Positions 34,054-46,794 of a stretch of DNA of 64,000 nt are shown one piece after another (the first letter of the stretch is position 1; the number at the start of each line of letters is the position of its first letter). Both the position numbers and the translations under genes were made by a program. Below the pieces are notes generated by a model, which was not told where the DNA came from, ran no database searches, and saw only the letters and a program-made list of their open reading frames with translations. The DNA comes from Apodemus sylvaticus (lineage: Eukaryota; Chordata; Mammalia; Rodentia; Muridae), in NCBI RefSeq assembly GCF_947179515.1, contig NC_067487.1:46450514-46514513 (forward strand), given 5' to 3'.

Positions 34054-35470
34054 AACAGGTAACAGATTTGTGACCATTTTTTTTCTGACTACAAAGACGT
34101 TGTTTTACCCGTTGGGACACAGGGATTGTCTCCAGGGCTGTTGGCATGAATGGAATGTGCAATGGGAATGAGCATGCTTGTTTAGGAAGGGATCCCACAG
34201 ACTAACAGGAACAGAGAATCCACACTAGGACAAAGGCATCCTCAAACAAAGAAACGTAAGCTGGGAGAAAACAGGGAAGTGCACGCAGGTGTTGAATCAC
34301 AGTGACAATGGGCATGTTCCATGAAATCAACCATCACAAGCTAACAACACATATGATGACAGGACATAGGTGGCTCTGTTGGTCAGGCAGAGTGACAATA
34401 ACTGAAGAACCGTGCATCCCTCAGGAGCATGATCTGGGATGGTCCTGTCTAGGTTAAAGACCCCTGTCTTCTGTTCAGTGCCTGTGAGTAATTCTTTCAG
34501 ACAGTCCACCTTCCCAAACCCAAGCCAGACTAAACCTGTCAAACTTCCAGCATTCCCAAGCCTTGGGGATTCAACAAACCTTACCAGGCCCTACACAGAT
34601 CCCTAACTACATAGCATGAAAGCATGACTTATTACACATACCCCAACTTCGAATTTTATAATTTACAAATTGCAAATTATTACATATATCCATCAGAAGA
34701 AGATGTTAGGTGGGAACAGTTAGACCAAACCAAACCAAAGGCTAGAACTCAGAGGAACCATGCAAACAAACAGCCTCAGCTTTCTTTCTTGGATTCTCCA
34801 GCACGCACGCACAAAACAAAGGTCTGAGGGATTGAGATAAGTGTATCAGGGCAAGATATAACCCAAAGGAAGGCCACCAGCCAGGAAGCACTGGGATGAC
34901 ACAGTTTATCCTGCTGAAGATCTCCGAGGCAGCACAGAACAGGCGCAGTGGTTGAGTTGGTCTTACCTACGCGTCAGTCTGCTGGTGAACACCCCGAGGA
35001 GGCCAGCTGTTTCTTTCCCAGTGCTATAAGGCTGCCCAATGAAGCTTGGCAATGAAATCATCAGGAGTAACAGAAAAAAACAAACAAAATCAAAAACAAA
35101 AAAACAAAACGCAAAAAAATAGGCAGAGAATCTAAGGTTCTGGCAGTTAGATAAGTAGGGCTATGGGCAGATGCCAACAGGGCCCCCTTTAGTCAGGCAA
35201 AGAACAGTACAGGTATCAATTCAGACCATCTGACCAACTGTTGGCTCAGTAGCAGACAAGACCAAAAAAAAAAAAAAATACATGAAAGTGAAAACCAGGA
35301 CTTGGTTTCATAACATCCACATCCTCGGGAAAGAGATGGCCAAGATGCCTGCTAGCATTAAGCAGCAGACTTCAAAATCTAGCCTGTGAGTGCATGTCAG
35401 GAGGCCCAGAAGCCCAAACTATGCCCAAACTAAGCCCAAACTAAGCCCTGCACTAGGGATGACAGACCGC

Positions 35471-35661
35471 TTTATTTATTTGTTTGTTTATTTATTTGTT
35501 TGTTTGTTTTGATTTTGTTTTTTAGGAGACAGGGTTTCTCTGTGTAGCCCTGGTTGTCCTAGAACTCACTCTGTAGACCAGGCTGGCCTTGAACTCAGAA
35601 ACCGCCTGCCTCTGCCTCCCAGAGTGCTGTGATTACAGGCATGCACCACCACCGCCCGGCA
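35471..35661 (-). mobile_element. B1 SINE with (TTTG/TTTA)n tail
   Basis: An inverted, well-preserved B1: GAGACAGGGTTTCTCTGTGT through TTACAGGCATGCACCACCAC and GCCCGGC at 35660. The tail on the plus strand is TTTATTTATTTG-type repeats (35471-35510). Confidence 0.93.
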
Positions 35662-36240
35662 GCAGACTGTTTTTAGAGTTGACATGTTCTCTGAGGAGCT
35701 GGTTGATGTAACTAACATTACTGGCGAGTGACATGGATGTAAGTTGAGGTAGCTGGCCTGCATCCCTAAATGTCATTCACTTTCAGAGAGAAAGGGGGGG
35801 GGCAATATTTTCATTTAAGAATATCTGAATCAGTAAGTAAAATTATCAGTCTTGTTAAATTAACCCAAAGGCATCTTTTAATTTAAACGTTCCATATGAA
35901 CTAAACGGTAGCATACAGCAAGAATTCTGGTGACATGCTGGCACAGACAACTCTTTCAAGGGTAAGTTGTGCAATTGTTAGAACTTTAGGTTAAACCACC
36001 TGCTTTTTTCCTTTACCCTTTTACCTGGAATCTTAATGGATTCAGACTACGATTTATGCTGCTTTGTGGAAAATAAGTGCAACATTATTGTCAAGGACAA
36101 ATTTATTTTCTAGCACAAGCCAGTTTTGGAAAAGTTTGTATCTGCAACTCTATACCCAGTAGCTTCTCACTGAGGAAGACTGATGGCAATATTAACAGAT
36201 ACATATTTATAATGCAGCATGTCAATATTTGGAAAAGCCA

Positions 36241-36250
36241 AAAAAAAAAA

Positions 36251-36334
<84 letters not shown>

Positions 36335-36346
36335 AAAAGAAAAAAC
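36241..36346. repeat. (AAAG)n microsatellite
   Basis: A12 followed by about 23 GAAA units, pure purine on the plus strand. Confidence 0.96.
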
Positions 36347-36611
36347 CTTGCATAGATTTAAAATAAAAAAGTAAAGCCCTAATATAAGACAGTCAGGGTG
36401 GATGTAAAGGAACTGAAGTTTGCTGATTTGAATCCATTCTGCAACTGGCGTTCAGAAGTCTACCACTTGGTGGATTTCAGTGGAGTGCCAGAGAAAAAAA
36501 ACCAACAGTTATCTAAAAATGCCATTAAAAGACACCTCCCTTCTGGAACTGCACATCTATGGGAGTCTGGATTTTCTCCACCTGCTCTCATCCACAGTAT
36601 AACAACAGATT

Positions 36612-37037
36612 AACAACTGAAGTTGGGCCGGGCAGTGGTGGCGCACGCCTGTAATCCCAGCACTCTGGGAGGCAGAGGCAGAGGCAGGCAGATTTCTGAG
36701 TTCGAGGCCAGCCTGGTCTACAGAGTGAGTTCCAGGACAGCCAGGGCTACACAGAGAAACCCTGTCTCCAATATTCTCCAAACTAAATTAACTCCTCTAC
36801 TCCATATACCAAGCACCTACTTAAAAATGAATAGCTTCAGTTGTCATACCAAAGGTCCCTTGTACTTGGTTATGCCAGGCTATCCATGAGAAAAGATCAT
36901 CCTCCTATTCATCTTTCAAGATTATCTGGGTCAAAAGTCACAACAACAACAACAACAACAAAAAAGAAATCTAAAAAAACCCCAAAACCCCCCAAAAAAC
37001 CAAAAAACCAAAAAAAAAAAAAAAACAACAACTGAAG
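36612..37037 (+). mobile_element. B1 SINE plus 3' non-B1 sequence in one target-site duplication
   Basis: A well-preserved B1 (36625 to about 36771; GGGCCGGGCAGTGGTGGCGC through GAAACCCTGTCTCC) has no A-tail of its own. It runs into about 170 bp of non-repeat sequence and a (CAA)n/A-rich tail at 36943-37026. AACAACTGAAG lies at 36612-36622 and again at 37027-37037, just after the A-rich tail. This suggests that B1 and the downstream sequence entered as one RNA. Two or three extra bases precede the B1. Confidence 0.75.
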
Positions 37038-38079
37038 CAGGTACGAGAATCAAGCCTCTTCTTCTATGACTAAAATGGATATGCCATCATCTATATATTT
37101 GTTCTTAAATGTTAATTTTCATTGAAATACTGCTTATATTAACATACAACAAGTTTATAATTATTGCTTTTAAAGGATTTGGCAAGTATTTCTCAACTTT
37201 ATCAGGTTTAACTTGTAACAGGGTAAATACTGATACACAGAGACCATATAAAAAGGAAGGCATTTGGAGGGCTCACTTAGTTTTAAAAGCATGAAGGTGC
37301 CTGAGACCCAAGACGGGCTCTACAACCATATGCACTCACTGTCTATCATGATTTAGGCATTTAGGGTTTTACTTGAAAAGAAACACAAACTTCCTTTGCA
37401 TTAGCTTTATCCTCCCTCTGTCTCATGTTTTTAAAGACAGGAGAATGAGAATTGTAATGGAGTCTCAAACGTCTGTGAACACAGAATGATCACACTAACC
37501 TTCATGGTCTTCACATGTTCAAATTAGAATCTACCATTGTAAGGTCTAGAGAGAGATTTCTGCAATGTATATAGCAGAGGAACCAAACTTAAGCGAGCAT
37601 AGCAGTTGAAGATTCCAAGGGAGGTGGTCCTTAGCTTGTGTCATATAAAATAGAACTTTAGATATCACTAATAAACAACACACCAGACACCCTCTCCTCA
37701 CCCCATCCACCCATTGGAAACACACTCTGGTGTCTGCCTTGTTTAAAATATCACATTCAGTGTCAAGTCCTCATGAGCAGACTTGAGCACACCCGTAGCT
37801 ATCTCTTCCCCTCAGCTCCTCACTGGGCCTCTTACCTTCGTTACCTTCCCTCTAATTCACCAGAGCAGCGTTCAGCTGGCTGTGGCACAGATCTGACACG
37901 AGCCACTAAAGACTTCTCCAAAAACATAGCTAGAATTACAGCAGCACACAGTCCAAAGATATGAAAAACCGCGACCGTAAGGTTCCCAGAGTATCCCACT
38001 GCGTTTCTGTATTGCCTGCATACATCCCACAAATGCAACTGAGCTCTTTTTCCCCTGGACCCCGTCCAAGTTTCTCACC

Positions 38080-38330
38080 TTCCTGCTTTCGGGTCTGTTA
38101 TCTCCTCTGCCTGGACTTCTGATCCTGTCAGCTGTACTGAGCCCTGACACATTTAAACCGCTAAGTGTCCTTCAAGGGCTAGATCGAATGTTATTCATTG
38201 CACTAGGTTTTCCTTGATCTTCTAGCAGGTAATAAGTGCTTCAAAGATGAGGCCTTTTATTCTTGGTTCTCCATGTACCACTTCCTACCTGCAGCACAGC
38301 TATCTAAACATATACACCATCTTCCAAGTC
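38080..38330 (+). mobile_element. L2-like ancient LINE relic
   Basis: Weak but ordered similarity to the L2 3' region: CTCTGCCTGGACTTCTG, then TTCAAGGGCTAGATCGAATG and TTTTCCTTGATCTTCT, matching the 'tcaaatgtcacc...ccttccctgat' style of L2. Very diverged. Confidence 0.45.
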
Positions 38331-38817
38331 AACCGAAAACCACTGGGAGGTTTAATGCATTAATGTGTCTGACATGTCCACATTGGAACATACGAAACAC
38401 AAAGGTTGACATATAATTAGAACATAATAAATACTTTTCAATGATTTAAACTTTTACAAAATATTCCTATTTCTCCAATGGCAGAGTGTACTATGCACCC
38501 CACTCCCCAGTCATTCCATGCTATAGAAATAACTCATTGTTTGGTTGAAAATGACGTTAGCATAGTTATTTGAATTATATTTTTATGTTTCTGGCACATC
38601 CCAGTTCAGCAACGTATCTCTCAACTTTTTCCTTTTCTTTCTTTTTTTTTTTTTTTGCCAGTCAGTCTTATACTTTATCATTGTTTTTGTCTAAGCTAAG
38701 CTCTGTCACAAGGAATCAAAAGGACCTAAATAAGATTAATCATTCCAAGGCCCAGTTCCCCTCCCAAGAGTAAAAATATAAGAATAGAGAACTTGATCTC
38801 ATAGGACTGTTCAGACC

Positions 38818-38863
38818 AAATAAATAAATAAATAAATCAATCAATCAATCAATCAATCAATCA
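38818..38863. repeat. (AAAT)n(CAAT)n microsatellite
   Basis: About five AAAT units switch to about seven CAAT units. Confidence 0.93.
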
Positions 38864-39217
38864 CAGTATTTAGAATCTGTTGTGTTCACAAGCCTTAACT
38901 ATCATTTTGTTATTTTTAAGCTATTATGTAGTCACTATTTAAGCCTATAACTCCCCAAACTTCTGAGCTACCTTGAGTTCTAAGACCTACAAATAAAGTC
39001 TAGTGAGCACTGGGAACTGCAGGCAATGGGAGTCAGGTCCTCTCAATTTCCGATGGAGCTGACTATGAAAGTAAACCAAGCTTTGATTTGGGATGAAGCC
39101 TTTCTCTTCTTTGAGTAACTTTCTCCCCCAGCCTGTATCTCCCTTAGTCTCCAGTCTCTTTGATTCTCCAATGTTTTCCCCTCCCTCTTTGTTGTCCAGA
39201 TTTTGTTCCAACATTTC

Positions 39218-39237
39218 AAAAAAAGGGGGGGGGGGGG
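39218..39237. repeat. A7G13 homopolymer junction
   Basis: Seven As followed directly by thirteen Gs; prone to slippage and G-quadruplex formation. Confidence 0.85.
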
Positions 39238-39679
39238 ACATTCTTCACCTGGAAATGATCAGCATTGTAACAAAGCTAGTCTGGGCTAGATCTTTAAAGC
39301 AAACAAAACAAAAACACAGAAAGCAGTATAATAATCAAAGCAGTATTCATAGGACACTGTGATAGACTGATACACGGCCTACCATGCATGTTACGCTTTT
39401 CTTTCCCTCTTATAGGAAGTCACCAAAATTCCGTGCCATTTCCTCAGCAGCTCACATACAGCTCTCCTTTAAATAAATATGACTGCATTATGAATAGCAG
39501 AAAAGCAAATGCACCCTAGGCACGAAGTGGTTTCATTTTTTCAGGCATTCTTGCAGCTATAACCCACCTCCTCATGACTTTTAAGCACAATTGTCTTCCT
39601 TAGGCACCTGTCTCTTGTCAACTTTGGTGGACCCCCAAGCAATTCCTTGTTTGTCAAGGTCAAGTCGGCATCTCTAGGT

Positions 39680-39745
39680 GCCTCCTCGGGGCTGGTACAG
39701 AGCAGACAGTATTTGTTGACTATATTAATAAATGAATATTATGCT
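39680..39745 (+). mobile_element. L2/MIR-like 3' end relic
   Basis: CTGGTACAGAGCAGACAGTA followed by TTTGTTGAC and AATAAATGAATA resembles the conserved L2/MIR3 3' end ('gcacagtaggtgctcaataaatgtttgttgaatgaa'). Confidence 0.45.
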
Positions 39746-40423
39746 GATTTATTCTTCGTGGACTTGAGTATAAACAGTCTCTTGCTTTTGTATATCCTAA
39801 GCATAACTCTTATCTGTTCTCTCTCTTCCTTCTGCATTTATTTGAATTCTGCTTCTTCCCAAAGCAGAGAAGTCCATCCACCTTGTCCTTTTCAAAAGTA
39901 AGCTTGCCCTTTGTCCTTGGAAATTGCCACAATGAATGGAGATAGTGACAGGATCCTCCACTCCAGACACCTCTGGATATGCACTCCCTAGAACTGAAGC
40001 TAGGTGCATGAAGCACTAAAATCATATCTAAAAGTGATCACACTTCCTCTTTTACACAATTACTATACATTAAAATGAGACTAGCCACAAAAGCCCATGC
40101 TTCACGCAAGAGATTTCGTCATACTGGGTCCTATTATTAAGTCAGTAATTGCCAGCTTGTGTCTTTGATGCTGTGGGATACATGCTATTATCTCAAAAGG
40201 CGAGTAGGACCCTCAGAATGAAATTAATTTTAATTAGCTTAAATGTAAGTGTGTCTGAGGCACGGAGCACTTGGAAACAGAGAATAATACAAACAGACGG
40301 TGACAGTCTAAAGCGATTAGGAATCAGAGAACGCGCAAAGAGAAGACAAATGAGTTTGAAACAGCCTGAGGTCAAGACCTCACTTCCAAATACTCAAGTT
40401 TCCCATGAAGAACAGAACTCGGA

Positions 40424-40424
<1 letters not shown>

Positions 40425-40480
<56 letters not shown>
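40425..40480. repeat. (GA)n microsatellite
   Basis: About 27 uninterrupted GA units on the plus strand. Confidence 0.96.
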
Positions 40481-40481
<1 letters not shown>

Positions 40482-41693
40482 CAGTGCGATTCAAACGATG
40501 CTAAGCCTGAGTTGTATTTACATTGGGCCAGTTAAACAATACAATTTCTAGAAAAAGAAGAAGACAGCATGAGAAGAAACATTTATTAGGTATCCAGTGG
40601 AGTTCCACAATGATGAATTATCTTAAAGCTGTAATGCTAGGCTGGGTCCTCTTTTCATGGCTGACTAGCAGGAAGACCCTGTTCATAGCCTTATTCTAGA
40701 AGAGTAAAAACAAGGGTAAGGAGGGACTGAAAACGTTCTTTGATCTGTTTGACACAGGTTATATTCATTTTTAAATATTTTTCTTTCAATACTAATCATG
40801 GGCTTACTATTAGTTTGAAAACTTCCTGTTCTGCACCAATGCCTGATCATAAAATGAAGCAGTAGGGGGGAAAACCCAAACCACCCACACCCTTCATCTT
40901 GCTCCTATTCTTTGGTTGGGAGTGATGCTAAGATTTCATCTCTTCCTAACTTAGAATGATGAAGGTCAAGAGCCAGATGTCAGTACATAGTATTGGTCAC
41001 TGTTGTTGCCGGTAACTGATGAATAAGAAAATATTCTAAACACAATTAGGTAGCACTAACACAATATCACATAGGAAGATTTTCATAAGGTCCAGAGCTA
41101 CTACCTTTATACCTGCCACAGTGCTACTACAGGCACACAAACATGAATTTCAAGTTTCTAAGAGCAAAGGTCTCCCAGGAAAGAGATCCAGCCCTCTCAA
41201 CACAAATTACCCATCAGGCCCAGAAACTTGACTTGCTGAGGGACAAGGCTTTAATGTCTGTAAAGTGTTGTCTGGAGGCTGGGTTTCTAACCTCGACACC
41301 TTTGCATCATTTCCTCCCACTGAGCACAAGTAGATCTCAGCCCTTTCATGAGAAAGCCAGGTGACATCATTTCCATATTGGGTTACAAAAACCCGTACCT
41401 TCCACTTCCATCTTGCTATCCCATGTTTCACTACTTTCTTGGTTCACAAGCTCCTAAAGCTTCCATCTAAAACCTTCCAGGGAACTGAGATTTCCCAAAG
41501 GCCAGAGAACACAGAGAGGGGGATCCCTTTGTGGGTGACTGGCATCTTACTGTAAGAATAGCATCCCACTGTATGAACAGCACATTCTATTTTATCCACT
41601 CACTTGCAGATAAACATGGAAGCTGTTTCCATATCCTGGTTATTTTAAATAAACTTGCTATACGAACTTGATATTTACAGCATCGTGAAAGTT

Positions 41694-42010
41694 TGTCTTA
41701 GTTTGTTTGGGCTTTACCGCTGTGAACAGACACCATGACCAAGACAACTCTTAGACAGACAACATTTAATTGGGGCTGGCTCACAGGTTCAGAGGTTCAG
41801 TCCATTATTATCAAGGCAGAGCATGGCAGCATCCAGGCAGGCATGAACTGAGAGTTCTACATCTTGTTCCTAAGGCCAACCTGAGAAGAAAGGCTTCCAG
41901 GCAGCTAGAATGAGAGTCTTAAAGCCCATGACCACAGTGAGGCACTTCCTCCAACAAGGCCACACCTCCTGATAGTGCCATTCCCCGGGCCAAGCATATT
42001 CAATTCAACA
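41694..42010 (-). mobile_element. MaLR (ORR1/MT-type) solo LTR
   Basis: On the plus strand it begins TGTCTTAGTTTG and ends in CCAAGCATATTCAATTCAACA, the inverse of the GGTTTGAATATGC LTR type. Blocks such as CATTTAATTGGGGCTGGCTC and TCTTAAAGCCCATGACCACA are well kept. Flanks AAGTT (41689-41693) and CAGTT (42011-42015) suggest a 5-bp duplication with one change. Confidence 0.85.
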
Positions 42011-42495
42011 CAGTTTGTTAGAACAATATTTTTAGGGGGATTTTTCCTCCCTATTTCTCTGGAAACAAGAGTCTCAATTTAGAGCTGAGGGTAGCCTCAA
42101 AGTCATAGTGATCTTCTGTCTCAGTCTTCCAAGTTCTGCCAACAGAGGTAAGAAGCCTCAGGTCTGCCTCAGGTCCTCTTTTCAGGGATATATATTGCCT
42201 AAGAGAGAAATAACTAGTAATAGTTATGGCACTTCTCTGTTTAACTTCTTGAAGTAACTCGTGTGTTTAGTCTTTAACTTCATGGCAATCTTTTGAACAG
42301 CAACAGATAATGAACTCAAATACACAGTCAGGGAGCTGGGTCCCCATGTGGATTAATGAGCTACAGGGGGGAAAGTCTTGCACTGGCCAATGCTAGACAC
42401 TCCACTCTCCGATGCTTCTTTCAAAAGTGACACCTGAAAACTAACTCTAGGAGGACTTCCTGGGGGCTGCATATGCTATGCTAAACTCCAGAGGT

Positions 42496-42705
42496 GGGGA
42501 GGAGGAGGGAAGAAGGGAAGAAGGGAGGAAGGAAGGAAGGAAGGAAGGAAGGAAGGAAGGAAGGAAGGAAGGAAGGAAGGAAAGAAGAAAGGAAGGAAGG
42601 AAGGAAAGAAGAAAGGAAGGAAGGAAGGAAGGAAGGAAGGAAGGAAGGAAGGAAGGAAGGAAGGAAGGAAGGAAGGAAGGAAGGAAGGAAGGAAGGAAGG
42701 AAAGC
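42496..42705. repeat. (GGAA)n microsatellite
   Basis: About 200 bp of GGAA/GAAG units, pure purine on the plus strand, with two AAAGAAGAAA interruptions. Open frames in all registers on both strands are artefacts. Confidence 0.97.
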
Positions 42706-42760
42706 AGGCAGGCGTGGTCTCTGTACTGCACACATACAGATCTCCAATGAGAATAACCTC

Positions 42761-42980
42761 TGCGGACATGCTCCTGCCTCTGCGGACATGCTCCTGCCTC
42801 TTTGGACATGCTCCTGCCTCTGTGGAAATGCTCCTGCCTCTATGGACATGCTCCTGCCTCTGCGGACATGCTCCTGCCTCTATGGACATGCTCCTGCCTC
42901 TTTGGACATGCTCCTGCCTCTGTGGAAATGCTCCTGCCTCTATGGACATGCTCCTGCCTCTGCGGACATGCTCCTGCCTC
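42761..42980. repeat. 20-bp minisatellite, 11 full copies with higher-order structure
   Basis: Eleven tandem copies of a unit such as TGCGGACATGCTCCTGCCTC. Copies differ at bases 2-3 (GC, AT, TT or GT), and the GT version also has AAATG instead of ACATG. Copies 2-6 (42781-42880) and 7-11 (42881-42980) form two 100-bp blocks differing at two bases. A degenerate twelfth copy follows. It lies directly beside the (GGAA)n tract. Confidence 0.96.
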
Positions 42981-43090
42981 TGCTCATCATGTTCTCCTCT
43001 CTGTACACACTCACTTGGCCCGTGTTTGCATTCACTGTTTTGGCTACATGTAACATCCCTAAAACACCATGTACATGGTCTACTGTCATA

Positions 43091-43282
43091 TCCAGGCATG
43101 GTGGTGGCCCAAGCCTTCAATCCCAGCACTCAGGAGGCAGAGGCTGAGGCAGGCCAATCTCTGAGAGTTAAAAGCCAGCCTGGTCTACAGAGTGAGTTCC
43201 AGGAAAATCAGAGCAAATAATGGGACCCTGTCTCAAGAAACCAATAAGGTAAGTAAATAAGTAAATAAATAAACAAACATTC
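43091..43282 (+). mobile_element. B1 SINE with (TAAG/TAAA)n tail
   Basis: CCAGGCATGGTGGTGGCCCA, GCCTGGTCTACAGAGTGAGT and GGGACCCTGTCTCAAG are B1 blocks. The tail is GTAAGTAAATAAGTAAATAA-type. Moderately diverged. Confidence 0.88.
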
Positions 43283-46200
43283 TATCATCTGCCGTATGTC
43301 CCCTTCCAGATGTACTCCAGGTATTTTAAACTCAACTTGTCCCTAAATGGACCCTACTCTTGCTATATGTCCTCCCCAAGAGTCTCCTAAATTCCCAGGC
43401 TGAGGGCTGATAGTCGAAATTCAAACTGTAAATCTTAAAAGGCATTTTTAATCTCTTACCCTGACTCCAAAGAGTCTACAAACCATCATCCCATCAACTA
43501 GACAGGGTAGCCTGGTAACCATGGCTACGCCAACATTCCTGCAATGGTCCTCTGCTTTGATTATTACTTACCTAGAAAATTCCAGTGAACACTTCAAATC
43601 TGAAATATTATTTCCCTCCAAAGATCCCCTTATATTTTTACAAACCTGCTTTGTCTGTGCATTATTATCCTAGAGGAAAATGTGTGTCCTTTCAAGTGAC
43701 AGAACTAGACATATCACCATACATAGAGATTTGGAAAGCCAGCTCTTTAAAATAATTGCCTGGAGCTGACAATTTTCTGTACATATGCTTTAGGATTAAT
43801 TTTGAGTATGTTGGGCAGCTCTGTCCACCAGCAAACCATCTTCACTACATTCATGTGTGCTCAGGTAAAATGATATAACCTATGTCTACTATTGAGTGGC
43901 TTCTATACATCACACAAAATACTGGGAGTCCCAATTCCAGTGGCAAAACAATTAGGCATGACCCCTGCCTGATCGATTCATTGGCTCACAAGTTAGCAGG
44001 TCGTCAACTTTGTAATATCTGTTATGCCTCTATGTAGCTCATTCAGGCTTTGTGATAACTTCTGAGCAACACCAGCCTGCTCCCTAAAAGCACAATAACT
44101 TTTCTGCCTTTCAAAGTATTACTCACATGGGGAAGTCACACTTCTGTGAGCCTTTAAAATAAATATTATTGCCATCATCACTGCACTAAGAACAGGCAAA
44201 CAAAATAAATCCTATTCTTATAACTCAAATCTAAACAGTCATAGGATGCATCAACTATCCAGAACAAAACTGAAAACTAGAAGCTGTGGAGCAGCAAACA
44301 GAAATGTCCTCCAACTAGCATCCTAAAGCTCACTTGCCTAATACACGGAAAGGTCCCAGGGGCCCACACAGAAATTTTGCCTAGAGGAAAAAAAATATGT
44401 GATCACACTTAATGTCTTGGCTCTCTACTCAAGAGCATATTAGAAGTAGTAAATCATTTGTGGGAAATGGAGGGAAGGATGAACCCACTGGAGAGAGGGA
44501 CATGGACAGTAGCAAAAGAGTGAGTTATAATGGAGACAGGACTCTACAAAGGAAGAAACTAAAAAGCTAAGAAAATTACAGAAAGGAGAGCACAGCGGTT
44601 TACACTTAACACAGCGCTGAGGAATCATCTTCCCTCCCAACAGAAACATCTTCCCGATGTTGCTCAAACAAAATGATGGGTTACACTCCTGAGACTTTCT
44701 TTCTCATTACAGGGAAAAGTGAACAGGAAGATGCAATCACATCTGAAAGTGTGGTGAAAACTGCCACCCAGTCCTGACACCCCTCAATCCGGACCACTGA
44801 GCTTCTGATTCCTTCTCTGAACTATTTTGAAATTCTACACGGATGTTAATTTCATTTCTTTTGCGTATACCTCTAAAGATAAGATCCTTTAAAAAAACAT
44901 AACCAAATTATCATCATTACATCAAGAGAAAATCAAGATCAAATTGTTATTTTTTAACCTATTCCTACTATTAAATCTCTAAAGATATTAAGGATATTAT
45001 CAGTATTTTTTTTTTTTTGCTTGCAATTAATTTACCTGATTAAATGCCAGGAAACACAGGGCGCTGTGAAGCACCTGCCTCGCTAACCTAACAACTGGTA
45101 AAGATGGAGCAGCATTAAATTATGGTGCTTTGGTACTTATGCTAGGTTCTTTAATCAAGGGAAATCCTTTTTTAGAAAATCGCTCATTAAGATAATCTTG
45201 TTTAGTCTACAACAGCTCCTTCAGATGTGAAGTGTAATAACTTGATTACTATTTGAGCAGTATTCTATCCCTGAAAGAAGGATCCGAAATGATAGATATA
45301 CTAAAAGAATCCCATGTCAAAATCCAGGGTTCTGACAGTGAACTACAACTGTTTATCATAAAATCAAAAGCAAGCGTGGCGGCTCAGACTTGAGACATCT
45401 AAAAATCTGTCTTGGGCGACTGGGCAAGGACGTAAGAACCTGAGACGTATGCAGAGTTACATCTCTGCTTGAATCCCAACCCTGTGGTTTTGAAGGCAAG
45501 ATTACTACATGGGGCTCCTGGGATTTCAACTGAGAAAACCAAACATATATGGCACCTTCAAAGGGGAGTCTGTATGTGTATGTGAAGAGAACAAAGTGGT
45601 TTTCTGGGCAAAATACCTCAAAACAGCTTTCAGTTGGAATTTGAGAGAACACTCGTGTGCTTCCAAACTCAGATGTGTCCTGGTTTGATGCAAGATGTGC
45701 CGAGAGCCTTGTAGCCCTCGGGTAACCAGTGTGGCCTGAGCCATGTGTCCCCATGTTTGCGCCTCACCGCCAGTACTTGGCAGTTTCTGTTCATAGTTAT
45801 ATACCAAAAAACCGTGATCGTTTCAATGTATCTGGTATTGTGGAAAAGCTGCGGAAGCATTCAGTTTAAGAATGGGGTCTGCCATACAAAGTTCTCGATG
45901 GCCTGATCCACACGTGGCTCTTTGCAAACCTTTACATGTTCATGCAATGCCAACGATTCTCTCTTACTGCTTTTGTCTGTGTTTCCTTTTTGCTAAGATC
46001 TATTTTCCTCCATTCTTAAGGATAATCTATTCACAAGGCCAGTATTAAATACCACTAGTACCATGCAATGATTTTCCCCATTGTATCTGTGCACACTCTT
46101 TCCCCGACTATTCAGCCAGAGTACTCTATGACTGATGTTTTTCAATGTCGTAAATGATTTTCCATTTTGTAGTCGTGTCATTTATATACCCAACATCTTT

Positions 46201-46568
46201 AGCTTCATCAATGCTACCAAAGATTTTTGGTGTGATTCTTTGGATCCCAAGTACTATTCTAGGGGTAGAGAATGCACACGTTAACGTGGCTACATCGCCA
46301 CACACAGCATTGTTCTTAAAGTTTTACTATTATGACACAACAGGTAATTGATGTAAGAGATGCTGCCCAAACACATAGAAAACCAAAAGAAATAACTGGG
46401 AGACCTAGAACTAAATTGGTTCTACTGATAAAGAAATAAATTTAAATGTTTACAAATGTCTCTATAATACAATAGAAAAATCTCTGTTACAAAACATGCT
46501 ATTCTGGAAGTGCATCCTGAAGTTTATATAAGTGGCATATACCCATGTATATACAGCCTAAAACACTG
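43283..46568. other. SINE-free unique intron
   Basis: About 3.3 kb without a recognised transposon apart from a poly-T run at about 45006-45020. The 45020-45240 stretch is complex and dense in regulatory-looking cores (TTAATCAAGGG, CAATTAATTTACC, CATTAAATTA). No gene was recognised; open frames at 45356-45860 (minus) have no known motif. Confidence 0.55.
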
Positions 46569-46572
46569 TGGT

Positions 46573-46794
46573 GCCAAAGAGATAGCTCAGTGGTTAGAGT
46601 ATGCAGGGCACTTCCAGAGGACCCCAGTTTGGTTCCCAGCACCCAAATCAGATGGTGACAACATGGACCCTAGGAGGACTGAGTACCTCTGTCTTCTACT
46701 CCTGAGGACACTGGCATACACATGCACATATCCACATAACACTGGCACATAAATACATAAGTAAAATATAATAAAATAAATCTTTTTTAAAAAT
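46573..46794 (+). mobile_element. B3 SINE
   Basis: AAAGAGATAGCTCAGTGGTT at the head, CAGTTTGGTTCCCAGCACCC (B box area) and a tail ending AATATAATAAAATAAATC. Confidence 0.82.

Larger units (their letters stand above)
37038..41690. other. Mostly unique intron with L2 relics and simple repeats
   Basis: No SINE or LTR was recognised over 4.6 kb. L2-like fragments (38080-38330, 39680-39745), poly-T at about 38641-38656, (AAAT)n(CAAT)n, an A-G run and (GA)n are listed separately. Open frames in between show no family motif. Confidence 0.6.

Noticed and set aside
42761..42980. CRISPR-like array
   Set aside because: The 20-bp units abut directly with no unique spacers and the genome is mammalian; this is a minisatellite.
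42476..43220. Open frames up to 217 aa on both strands
   Set aside because: They run through (GGAA)n and the 20-bp minisatellite, where stops are absent by composition. Both strands and several frames are open at once, the mark of a repeat artefact.
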